Source: Mucilaginibacter phyllosphaerae (GTDB lineage Bacteria > Bacteroidota > Bacteroidia > Sphingobacteriales > Sphingobacteriaceae). From it: a DNA stretch of 64,000 nucleotides. This document shows, piece by piece, positions 8,785-16,249 of the stretch. The stretch is taken from assembly GCF_004378255.1 (NCBI RefSeq), contig NZ_SNQG01000001.1, forward strand, positions 620,001-684,000, read 5' to 3'. Each line of letters begins with the position of its first letter. Positions within the stretch are counted from its first letter, which is position 1. The notes under the pieces are model-generated. The model worked only from the letters and a program-made list of their open reading frames with translations, made no database searches and was not told where the DNA came from. The translations under genes and the position numbers were made by a program.

Positions 8785-10053
8785 TTATTTTTTAAGTATC
8801 AGGTTGGGCAACTTGTTGTTGCCGTCAACCTTTTGGGTGTGTTTAATGCCCAATATACTGCTTACCAGGTTAAATACCGAAACATTTTCAAAAGCGGGGA
8901 TGGTAAGGCCCTGTTTAAATGCCGGCCCCCAGGCATAAAAGCTGGCGTGCATATCTTTCACCACGCTTGGGTCGTACCCGTGCCAGCCGGGGTTAATTTT
9001 TTTACTGTTCCACAGGTTAAATACTTTAGGGGGGCGCGGTATCAGTAATATATCGCCAATGCGGTTGTGCCAATCGTCGGTTACGCCGTAATGCAGGTGT
9101 GCCGGTACGTTCGTTTTCAGGTACACATCGTAGCCGTCGGCTTCTTTTTTAAGCGCCTGGTAGGTACCGGCAATATCCTGCTTGTTCTTGGCATAAAGCT
9201 CTACCAGTATCCCGTCGCCGGATATGACAAACTTAGCCGTATCAATTGCCGCGGGGATGCCTATCGGGTTTTTATTGTCAACGCGGGTCATCCCATGGTC
9301 TGATACAAAAATAAAGTTAACATTCTTAAGCCCGGTGGCTTTAACCGCCTGCTGCAATTCGTTCACCGCCGAATCTACAAAATGCACTTCGCGCTCCACC
9401 TCCGGCGACTCGGGCCCGTTCAGATGAGCGGCGTGGTCTACCTGCGGGAAGTAAAAGGTAATAAGGTGCGGGCGTTCTGCAGGGGGCAGGTTCAGCCAGT
9501 CTGTCACGGCTTTTATCCGGCTGCCGATAGCTATCTTCTCGTTATATACATAATAATAGGTGGGGCGGATGCCTTTTATTTCGGCCTCTGATGCCACCCA
9601 GTAAAAACTTGCCGAAAGCATTTTTTGCTGCTCGGCCAGCACCCAAAGCGGCGAACCGCCGTACCAGCTTCCGTCGGCCACCTTAAGCTTGTTACTCATC
9701 GAGTACTTATCCTTCCGGCCACGGTCATAAAAGGTGTTGTTTACCAGGCCCGAATGCGATGGGTACAAGCCGCTTGTAATGGCATAATGATTAGGGAAGG
9801 TAACCGAAGGGTAAGACGGGATCATGGATGATGCACTAACCCCCTGGCTGCCCAGGCTTAAAAGATGGCCGGCATTGTACCTTTTAGCAAAATCATACCT
9901 AAAACCATCGGCAGATATCAGGATGACATAGGGCTTTTTTTGCTGTTGCGGGCTATTGCGCCGGCCAGGAATTATTTTTTGAACGGTATCCTGGCAAAAG
10001 CTGTTTAATACTACGGCAAAAAGCAGCAGCAGGGCTATATTATATTTTTTCAT
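8785..10053 (-). CDS. Exported nucleotide pyrophosphatase/phosphodiesterase (alkaline phosphatase superfamily)
   Basis: The 422-residue enzyme has a signal peptide (about 1-20) and an NPP-type catalytic domain. ISADGFR (Asp49) provides a metal ligand, and SVTFPNHY gives the nucleophile Thr85. Further metal-site segments are FPQVDHAAH, VSDHGM and NPGWHGYD. NPP enzymes cleave nucleotide or lipid phosphodiesters in the periplasm. The gene leads a probable operon with the two secreted paralogues. The substrate cannot be told from sequence. Confidence 0.9.
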   Translation of the reverse strand: MKKYNIALLLLFAVVLNSFCQDTVQKIIPGRRNSPQQQKKPYVILISADGFRYDFAKRYNAGHLLSLGSQGVSASSMIPSYPSVTFPNHYAITSGLYPSHSGLVNNTFYDRGRKDKYSMSNKLKVADGSWYGGSPLWVLAEQQKMLSASFYWVASEAEIKGIRPTYYYVYNEKIAIGSRIKAVTDWLNLPPAERPHLITFYFPQVDHAAHLNGPESPEVEREVHFVDSAVNELQQAVKATGLKNVNFIFVSDHGMTRVDNKNPIGIPAAIDTAKFVISGDGILVELYAKNKQDIAGTYQALKKEADGYDVYLKTNVPAHLHYGVTDDWHNRIGDILLIPRPPKVFNLWNSKKINPGWHGYDPSVVKDMHASFYAWGPAFKQGLTIPAFENVSVFNLVSSILGIKHTQKVDGNNKLPNLILKK

Positions 10054-10231
10054 GTAATGAGTTGGCGGCTAAATGTAAGTATTTAACATGAAGTTAAGGT
10101 TATGATATTAGGTAGGGGTTGCGCATACCCAACGGATTAATAAGATTGAATATTGTTGTTTTTTAACATTGTTTGATGCTTTTTTTACATAATTGCGCAA
10201 TACTGCCGCCAGATGCTTACACTTGTTTTGT

Positions 10232-11206
10232 ATGAGGAGGATGATGGCTTTATTATTGCTGCTTGGGTTTGTACTGAACACCGCAGCATTTGCGCAAACG
10301 GCTGTAGATAAAAATGGCGCGTTAACCATAGCAGGCGGCAAAATTGTAAACAAGAACGGCGTACCGCCACAGCTTAGGGGCATTAGTTTATCGTGGAGCT
10401 TGTGGGCCGGGCAAAAGTATTACAACCCTGCCGTAGTAAACTGGCTGGCTACAGATTTTAAGGCAACCATCATCCGTGCATCGATGGGCGTGCAGCCTTA
10501 TGGTGGCTACCTGCAGCAGCCTGATCTGCAAAAGCAACTGATAGTAAGTGTGGTTGATGAAGCCATTAAACAGGGTATTTATGTGCTGATAGACTGGCAC
10601 GACCATAACGGGCACCTGCATATACCGCAATCAAAAGCGTTTTTTGCCGAAATGGCCAAAAAGTATAAAGGAGTACCAAACGTGATCTACGAGATCTGGA
10701 ACGAGCCCGAGCGCATTAGCTGGGATACCGTAAAGAACTACGCCATGCAGATCATCCCCGAGATACGCAAATACGACCCGGATAACCTGATCATTGTGGG
10801 CAGCCCCAAATGGGACCAGGATGTGGATGTGGCGGCGGCCAGCCCCATAAAGGGATTTAAAAATATTGCCTACTCTTTTCATTTTTACGCTACCGAACCC
10901 AGCCACCAGGATGGTTTACGGGCCAAAGCCGACAAAGCCATTAAAATGGGGCTGCCGCTGATGGTAACCGAATGGGGCGTTGGCGAAGCCAGCGGCGACG
11001 GCTACTTTGATATGGAAAAGAATAAAAAGTGGATGGCCTGGGTAGAGCAAAATAAACTGAGCTGGGTAAACTGGAATGTTACCGATAAGCGCGAAACTAC
11101 TGCTTTACTGCAAGCCGGCGCCCCTGCTGCCGGCGGCTGGCTTATTAACCAGCTTACACCGGCAGGCTTTTACATACGCGAACAACTGCGCCTGTTAAAC
11201 AAGTAA
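10232..11206 (+). CDS. Glycoside hydrolase family 5 endoglucanase-like enzyme
   Basis: Exported GH5 enzyme expected to cut beta-1,4-linked glucans or mannans. The start at 10232 gives a clean signal peptide (MRRMMALLLL, ending AAFAQ); an upstream ATG at 10193 would add an unlikely polar extension. The acid/base Glu158 is in IWNEPE and the nucleophile Glu247 in VTEWGVG. The LIDWHDH segment also fits the family. At 324 residues it is a single catalytic domain without a binding module. Its proximity to exported hydrolases fits plant-polymer use. Confidence 0.9.
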   Translation: MRRMMALLLLLGFVLNTAAFAQTAVDKNGALTIAGGKIVNKNGVPPQLRGISLSWSLWAGQKYYNPAVVNWLATDFKATIIRASMGVQPYGGYLQQPDLQKQLIVSVVDEAIKQGIYVLIDWHDHNGHLHIPQSKAFFAEMAKKYKGVPNVIYEIWNEPERISWDTVKNYAMQIIPEIRKYDPDNLIIVGSPKWDQDVDVAAASPIKGFKNIAYSFHFYATEPSHQDGLRAKADKAIKMGLPLMVTEWGVGEASGDGYFDMEKNKKWMAWVEQNKLSWVNWNVTDKRETTALLQAGAPAAGGWLINQLTPAGFYIREQLRLLNK

Positions 11207-11255
11207 AATTATAGTTATATGATTGGCCCTGTGTGTAAAACACCTATATTTAGGG

Positions 11256-11711
11256 ATGTTAGCATGCCGTATATTTACTTTGCTTATACTTACACTTGCC
11301 CTGCAAGCCTGTAATACCCCAAAAAGAAAAATTTATACCAGCGAATGCGCAGCCGGCATCCGGTTTAAAAAGGTAAGTTTTGCCAACCTTGCAGATAGCA
11401 TTAAATACTACGATAAGCAGTATGTAGAAGTATCTGGCAAGTACCTGGAGGGTAAAAATCAATCGGCCCTGGTAAACGACAGCACCTACACGGGCCGCAG
11501 CAACCAATCGTTATGGGTTAATTTTACGCAGGATTGCCCTTTATACCTGCTGGGCAAACGTACCGGCCTTTTTGAAACCGAAGACGGTGAATATAATAAA
11601 ATAAGCGACCGGCACATGACCCTTCGCGGCCGTATCAACCTGGAAAAAAAAGGCCACAACCAGGCTTACATGGCCACCATTAACGAGGTAAGCTACCTGG
11701 AGCTGGATTAA
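11256..11711 (+). CDS. Small lipoprotein of unknown function
   Basis: The start at ATG 11256 gives MLACRIFTLL and a lipobox LALQAC, so the mature lipoprotein begins at Cys near residue 19. The reading frame is open from a TTG at 11223, but that start would spoil the signal peptide. The mature part (about 130 residues) is a beta-rich domain with YVEVSGKYLEGK and HMTLRGRI, which look OB-fold-like. No function was recognised. Confidence 0.7.
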   Translation: MLACRIFTLLILTLALQACNTPKRKIYTSECAAGIRFKKVSFANLADSIKYYDKQYVEVSGKYLEGKNQSALVNDSTYTGRSNQSLWVNFTQDCPLYLLGKRTGLFETEDGEYNKISDRHMTLRGRINLEKKGHNQAYMATINEVSYLELD

Positions 11712-11769
11712 TATGCCAATCCTAAAAACATTAGCAATACTGCGCGGTTTATTATAAAAAACCAATGCT

Positions 11770-12054
11770 ATGGCTAACGTAAATAATGATAACGAACTTT
11801 TTGATGATACGAACAAGGCATCATCTGCTGATACGAACGACGGCCTTAAAGGCTCTAACACCATCAAAGACCCTGACGAATGGACAACCGGCGACGAGCC
11901 GATGACCGGCGCGCAGCAATCTTATCTTAAAACCCTGTCTGATGAAGCCGGCGAGGCGTTTGATGATTCGCTTACCAAGGCCGATGCCTCAAAAAAAATA
12001 GACGAATTGCAGCATAAAACCGGCCGCGGATTAGATAACGGGCTTAACCGTTAA
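11770..12054 (+). CDS. DUF3072 domain-containing protein
   Basis: The 94-residue acidic soluble protein carries the DUF3072 core: TGDEPMTGAQQSYLKTLSDE followed by SLTKADASKKIDELQ at about residues 38-80. The family is small and its role is unknown. The N-terminal 35 residues are polar and probably disordered. The gene stands 58 bases after the lipoprotein gene and converges on the MBL hydrolase. Confidence 0.8.
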   Translation: MANVNNDNELFDDTNKASSADTNDGLKGSNTIKDPDEWTTGDEPMTGAQQSYLKTLSDEAGEAFDDSLTKADASKKIDELQHKTGRGLDNGLNR

Positions 12055-12076
12055 AGCGCGGCGGTGCTACCGGCAG

Positions 12077-12838
12077 TTAAATTTGCAGCTTTAAACCATC
12101 GTAAGCCAGTTCGATACCGGCGGGCAGCTCTTTGCTGATATCGGCATGTTTGCCCAGGCGGTGGCTGATATGGGTAAGATAGGTTTTTTGGGCGCCTGTT
12201 TCGCGGGCGAACGCAATGGCTTCATCAAGGGTAAAGTGCGAAATGTGCTTTTCTTTTTGCAGCGCGTTGATCACCAGGATTTTTGTCCCGCGGATCTTGT
12301 CTATCTCTGCACCGGCTACCGTTTTGGCATCGGTGATGTAGGTAAAATCGTTGATGCGATAGCCTTTTACCGGCAATTTGTAATGCATCACCTCGATAGG
12401 TATAAATGGCACATCGCCAATAGCAAACGGCTGGTTACCCACGGTGTGCAACGTTATCTGCGGGATGCCGGGGTAGCCCTCGCGTGCAAAGATGTATGGA
12501 AACTCGCGGCGCAGGGCCAGTTGTACGCGTTCGTCGGCATACACATCTACAGGACCCTGCTGCTTATAATTAAACGCGCGGATATCGTCCATCCCGGCCA
12601 CATGGTCTTTATGTTCGTGGGTAAAAGCAATGGCATCCAGGTGCATTACTTTTTCGCGCAGCATCTGGTACCTAAAATCGGGCCCGGCATCAATGGCAAT
12701 AACCTTGCCGCCGCCCTCAACCAAAACAGACGTGCGCAGGCGCTTGTCGTGCCCATCTGCCGATTGGCAAACCGGGCAGGTACACGCTATTACAGGCACA
12801 CCCTGCGAAGTTCCGGTTCCTAAAAAAGTAATGGTCAC
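12077..12838 (-). CDS. MBL-fold metallohydrolase, PhnP-like phosphodiesterase
   Basis: The 253-residue cytosolic enzyme begins FLGTGTSQGVP. It has a CxCxxC cluster (Cys19, Cys21, Cys24), the structural zinc site of PhnP, and the metal motif HEHKDH at 74-79. The family hydrolyses cyclic phosphodiesters such as cyclic ribose phosphates. No phn genes are adjacent, so general phosphodiesterase activity is the safer call. Its start codon overlaps the end of the preceding gene (12835-13107) by four bases, so the two are translationally coupled. Confidence 0.88.
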   Translation of the reverse strand: MTITFLGTGTSQGVPVIACTCPVCQSADGHDKRLRTSVLVEGGGKVIAIDAGPDFRYQMLREKVMHLDAIAFTHEHKDHVAGMDDIRAFNYKQQGPVDVYADERVQLALRREFPYIFAREGYPGIPQITLHTVGNQPFAIGDVPFIPIEVMHYKLPVKGYRINDFTYITDAKTVAGAEIDKIRGTKILVINALQKEKHISHFTLDEAIAFARETGAQKTYLTHISHRLGKHADISKELPAGIELAYDGLKLQI

Positions 12839-13107
12839 AGCTGCAGTGTTGTTTGTTTTAGCTGGTGCAAAAATGCAGCCTGTTTATCGTCCAATAAGTT
12901 ATAATCTATTTCAAGCGTTCGTGCCAGTTCGGCTATGGCCGCAATTTTACTTTCCAGGTTGGCAAACTTGTTCACTACAATTATGCGGCTGTTCAGCAGC
13001 ATACAGGCCCCGGTTTTAAAGTTCCCCTTCTCATACCGCACCCGGTAGCCGCTTGTTTTCAGCAGCATTTCCAGTTTTTCTAAAGTATGATTGGTAATGG
13101 TAAGCAT
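12835..13107 (-). CDS. Small conserved hypothetical protein coupled to the MBL hydrolase
   Basis: The chosen ATG at 13107 gives a 90-residue protein starting MLTITNHTLEKLE; the frame stays open to 13218 but the upstream part looks unlike protein. The chain has LLKTSGYRVRYEKGNFKTG and MLLNSRIIVVNKFA. Its stop overlaps the start of the PhnP-like hydrolase by four bases (ATGA), which suggests joint function. No known domain was recognised. Confidence 0.7.
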   Translation of the reverse strand: MLTITNHTLEKLEMLLKTSGYRVRYEKGNFKTGACMLLNSRIIVVNKFANLESKIAAIAELARTLEIDYNLLDDKQAAFLHQLKQTTLQL

Positions 13108-13280
13108 GTTTTCAAAAATAGTAACATTTACCATTATGGCGGTTAAATACTTGTAAATAGATGCACGGCTCAACTTCTTAAAATTGTTTACAAAGTTTAT
13201 TACGGCATGCTGCAACATTTAATAATTTACTATCTTGGTTGCAGTAAATCTCCTTAATAAATTAACCTGTTATACCCATT

Positions 13281-14414
13281 ATGAGCCAAAAAGCCGAACG
13301 GTTCCTGTCGCTGGATGTTTTCCGCGGGCTAACCATTTGTTTTATGATCATTGTAAACACGCCCGGCAGCGGCGCCACCCCCTTTGCCCCGCTTGAACAT
13401 GCCGCCTGGTTTGGCTTTACCCCTACCGACCTGGTGTTCCCGTCGTTTTTATTTGCGGTGGGCAATGCCATGAGCTTTACCATGCAAAAGTTTGCCGATG
13501 CCGGCACCGGCACCTTTATATACAAGGTGTTAAAACGCGGCTTGCTGATCTGTTTGATCGGTTACCTGATGTCGTGGTTCCCGTTTTTTAACCATACGGA
13601 TGCCGGTTGGGTATTCAGGCCTGTAGAAAATACACGCATTTTGGGTGTGCTGCAGCGCATAGGCCTGTGCTATATATTTGCTTCATTCATCGTATATTTT
13701 GTACGCTCCAAAACAGCGGTGATCATAATAAGCACACTGCTTTTAATAGGCTACCAGGTGTTGCTGCTGCTATTTGGCGACCCTGCCGCGCCTTACGGTA
13801 TGCTCACCAATGCGGGCACCTATCTGGATAAATTTGTAATGGGCGACAGCCACCTGTACCACGGTGAGGGCGTTGCCTTTGACCCCGAGGGGATCCTGAG
13901 CACCCTGCCTGCCATCGTAAATGTTATAGTGGGGTACTACGCCGGTAAATTCATTCAGCAAAAAGGTAAAGGGTACGAAACCATTGCCCGCCTGGCGCTG
14001 ATGGGTTGTGTATTCATCTTCATCGCCCTTACCTGGAACATAAGTTTCCCGATAGGTAAAAAGCTATGGAGCAGCCCCTTCACCTTATTAACTACAGGTA
14101 TTGATATGGTGATGATAGCCGCCCTTATTTACGCCGTAGAAGTGCGCGCCTGGAACAAATACAACTGGACATCCTTTTTCACCACCGTTGGTAAAAACCC
14201 GCTGGCCATCTACATCCTGTCGGAAGTGCTGATCATCACGTGCTGGATGATCAGGATCGGCGACAAAAACCTGGCTGGCTGGATAAACGATGTATTTTAT
14301 CAAAAAATAGCGCCGGGGGCGCTGGGTTCGCTGCTGTTTGCGGTAAGCTATATGCTGCTTTGCTGGTGCGTAGGCAAGGTGCTGGATAACCGGAAAATTT
14401 ATATCAGGGTATAA
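13281..14414 (+). CDS. HGSNAT-like transmembrane acyltransferase (DUF5009)
   Basis: The 377-residue protein has about ten transmembrane helices. It begins with the family hallmark RFLSLDVFRGLTI and has TPTDLVFPSFLF and VGKNPLAIYILSE later. It is related to heparan-alpha-glucosaminide N-acetyltransferase (NagX-like), which moves an acetyl group from cytosolic acetyl-CoA to an amino sugar across the membrane. A role in glycan or cell-wall amino-sugar acetylation is inferred. No sugar-catabolic partner is adjacent. Confidence 0.85.
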   Translation: MSQKAERFLSLDVFRGLTICFMIIVNTPGSGATPFAPLEHAAWFGFTPTDLVFPSFLFAVGNAMSFTMQKFADAGTGTFIYKVLKRGLLICLIGYLMSWFPFFNHTDAGWVFRPVENTRILGVLQRIGLCYIFASFIVYFVRSKTAVIIISTLLLIGYQVLLLLFGDPAAPYGMLTNAGTYLDKFVMGDSHLYHGEGVAFDPEGILSTLPAIVNVIVGYYAGKFIQQKGKGYETIARLALMGCVFIFIALTWNISFPIGKKLWSSPFTLLTTGIDMVMIAALIYAVEVRAWNKYNWTSFFTTVGKNPLAIYILSEVLIITCWMIRIGDKNLAGWINDVFYQKIAPGALGSLLFAVSYMLLCWCVGKVLDNRKIYIRV

Positions 14415-14458
14415 GCATTGGCTTGATATTTGAACCCTTTGTGCAAAACCGGTTAACC

Positions 14459-15190
14459 ATGCCTGAAGGGCCCAGCATAGTCATTTTAAAAGAAAAAGTA
14501 CAGCAGTTTACAGGCAAAAAGGTAATAGCTGCCGGCTGCAACAACGGCGCGCTGGATGCAGGGCTGCTGATCAATAAAACCATTACCGGCTTTAAAAGCT
14601 GGGGCAAGCATTTTTTGATCTGTTTCCCAAAGTTCACCATCCGCATTCATTTGATGATGTTTGGCACCTATCGCATTAATACCCATACCGAAAAACCGCC
14701 CCGCCTGCACCTGCAATTTGCCGATGGCGAACTAAACTTTTATGCCTGCCAGCTACAACTGATAACAGAGCCGCTGAACAAGGTGTACGACTGGAAAGCA
14801 GATATTATGAGCGATAAATGGGACACTAAGCATGCCATTAAAAAGATGAAGGCCGAGCCCGCTTTACTGGCCTGCGATGCGCTCATGAACCAGCAGATCT
14901 TTTCGGGAGTGGGGAATATCATTAAAAACGAGGTGCTGTTCCGCACGTGCATCCACCCGGAAAGTTTGGTTGCGGCCATCCCTCCAAAAAAGATGAAAGA
15001 ACTGATAGCCAAAGCCATTAACTATAGTTTTGAATTTTTAGAACAGAAAAAGAAGGGCACCCTGAAAAAACACTGGCAGGCTTACCATAAAAAAGAATGC
15101 CCCCGCAACCACGTGCCTTTTATGGTGGAAGATACCGGCAGATCTCGCCGGGCAAGCTTTTACTGCGAATTATGCCAGATAAAGTACTGA
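14459..15190 (+). CDS. Fpg/Nei family DNA glycosylase (endonuclease VIII-like)
   Basis: Base-excision repair enzyme removing oxidised bases. Start 14459 is fixed by biology: after Met removal Pro2 is the catalytic nucleophile and Glu3 follows (MPEGPS). The open frame upstream to 14423 must be ignored. The protein has 243 residues. The helix-two-turn-helix region is near GVGNIIKNEVLF, and a C-terminal zinc finger of type C-x3-H...C-x2-C (ECPRNH, YCELC) holds the catalytic Arg in GRSRRASF. A second family member lies at 40962-41738. Confidence 0.88.
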   Translation: MPEGPSIVILKEKVQQFTGKKVIAAGCNNGALDAGLLINKTITGFKSWGKHFLICFPKFTIRIHLMMFGTYRINTHTEKPPRLHLQFADGELNFYACQLQLITEPLNKVYDWKADIMSDKWDTKHAIKKMKAEPALLACDALMNQQIFSGVGNIIKNEVLFRTCIHPESLVAAIPPKKMKELIAKAINYSFEFLEQKKKGTLKKHWQAYHKKECPRNHVPFMVEDTGRSRRASFYCELCQIKY

Positions 15191-15267
15191 GGTGGCGGCA
15201 ATGCGCTTTGCGCTTGCTGTAAACTTATTCTGTTTTGCATTGTTGAATAAGCATAAATATCAAAACC

Positions 15268-15453
15268 ATGAAAACGATAACTATAGCAGGTAACCCCGAA
15301 TCGCTGACCGCCATTATGGTACCCCGCGAAACAGACTACCACGACCACGAAACCATCCGCATCGAATCATCAGACGGCAGCCCCACGGTAGAGAAAACCA
15401 TCTTCCGCGTGGTAGACGGCGGCGAAGATAAATGGGAATTGCAGTTTGAATAA
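15268..15453 (+). CDS. Small hypothetical protein
   Basis: The 61-residue soluble acidic protein contains HDHETIRIESSDG and ends KWELQFE. No domain was recognised. The ATG is preceded by an AT-rich spacer of 77 bases after the glycosylase stop. Codon use is like its neighbours, so it is likely real. The function is unknown. Confidence 0.55.
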   Translation: MKTITIAGNPESLTAIMVPRETDYHDHETIRIESSDGSPTVEKTIFRVVDGGEDKWELQFE

Positions 15454-15518
15454 GCCACTTATCGGCAGGAGCTTGCCGAAGACTTATACGTCTAACTAAT
15501 GGTTCGACAGGCTGATCA

Positions 15519-16166
15519 CTACCCCAGTATCTCTGCGATCTCGTCAAAACCTTTTTCGCGGGCCAGGTCTGCGGGGAGTTTGCCCCCTTCCATGCGGATA
15601 TCTACCTGCGCACCTTTTTCCAGCAACAGGATCAACAACTCCAGGTTACCATTCTGTGCGGCAGAATGCAGTGGCGTGGTACCGGCAGATTGCTTTACAT
15701 TTACATCGGCGCCGTTCTCTATCAGCATGGTAGCCGTGCTGGTAAAATTGCCTGCAGCTGCCGAATGCAGCGGGTAAACGTTGTAGCCGTTATCGCTGGG
15801 GCGGTTTACATCGGCGCCCTTTAAAACCAGGTAACGGGCAATATCATACCGGCCAAAATAACAGGCCAGGCCCAGTGCCGTAAAGCCGTCTTCGGTGTAA
15901 AAATCTATCCTTTCGGGGTGGGTGGTAATCAGGTAGGCAATATCATCAAAGCGCCCTGCGGCGGCAGCCTCAAATAAGTTTAGCTGGCCGGCATATTTAA
16001 GTATAACAGCGGTTGCCGCAGGCTTATTATAATAGCAGGAAAGCATCAGCGGCGATACATTGAGGCTTGTTTTTGCTTTGGCCAGCCCGGGCTCGCGGGC
16101 AAGTAAAGCTTCTAAAGCTGCCGTATCAGCATTGGCAATAAATTGTTCCAGGTTCTCCAAGCTCAT
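15519..16166 (-). CDS. Ankyrin-repeat protein
   Basis: The 215-residue protein is built almost entirely of ankyrin repeats of about 33 residues (five or six). Clear units are DGFTALGLACYFGRYDIARYL, NVYPLHSAAAGNF and GTTPLHSAAQNGNLELLILLL. There is no signal peptide, so it is cytosolic. Ankyrin proteins act by binding partners; none can be inferred from the neighbours. It is divergent from ftsK, 83 bases away. Confidence 0.88.
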   Translation of the reverse strand: MSLENLEQFIANADTAALEALLAREPGLAKAKTSLNVSPLMLSCYYNKPAATAVILKYAGQLNLFEAAAAGRFDDIAYLITTHPERIDFYTEDGFTALGLACYFGRYDIARYLVLKGADVNRPSDNGYNVYPLHSAAAGNFTSTATMLIENGADVNVKQSAGTTPLHSAAQNGNLELLILLLEKGAQVDIRMEGGKLPADLAREKGFDEIAEILG

Positions 16167-16218
16167 TTACTCCAATATTACTAAAAAATTAAAAAATATC
16201 TGTTTAATCTAATAACTT

Positions 16219-16226
16219 TATATTTG
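16219..16226 (+). promoter_or_regulatory. Candidate Bacteroidetes -7 box upstream of ftsK
   Basis: TATATTTG matches the Bacteroidetes TAnnTTTG -7 element and lies 23 bases before the ftsK ATG. No good TTG was found at the usual 19-base spacing upstream, so this is a partial match. Confidence 0.35.
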
Positions 16227-16249
16227 CAATCAAACGCTCAATTTACAGG

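Noticed and set aside
8347..9048. Plus-strand open frame of 233 codons
   Set aside because: It lies antisense to the secreted paralogue and the phosphodiesterase gene, whose families and signal peptides are clear. Its own translation has no domain or sensible start.
10193..10231. Upstream ATG start for the GH5 enzyme
   Set aside because: It would place a Cys/His-containing polar stretch before the signal peptide. The ATG at 10232 starts directly with the signal peptide.
12146..12823. Plus-strand open frame of 225 codons
   Set aside because: It is fully antisense to the PhnP-like hydrolase, which has intact metal motifs. The frame is a shadow of GC-rich codons.
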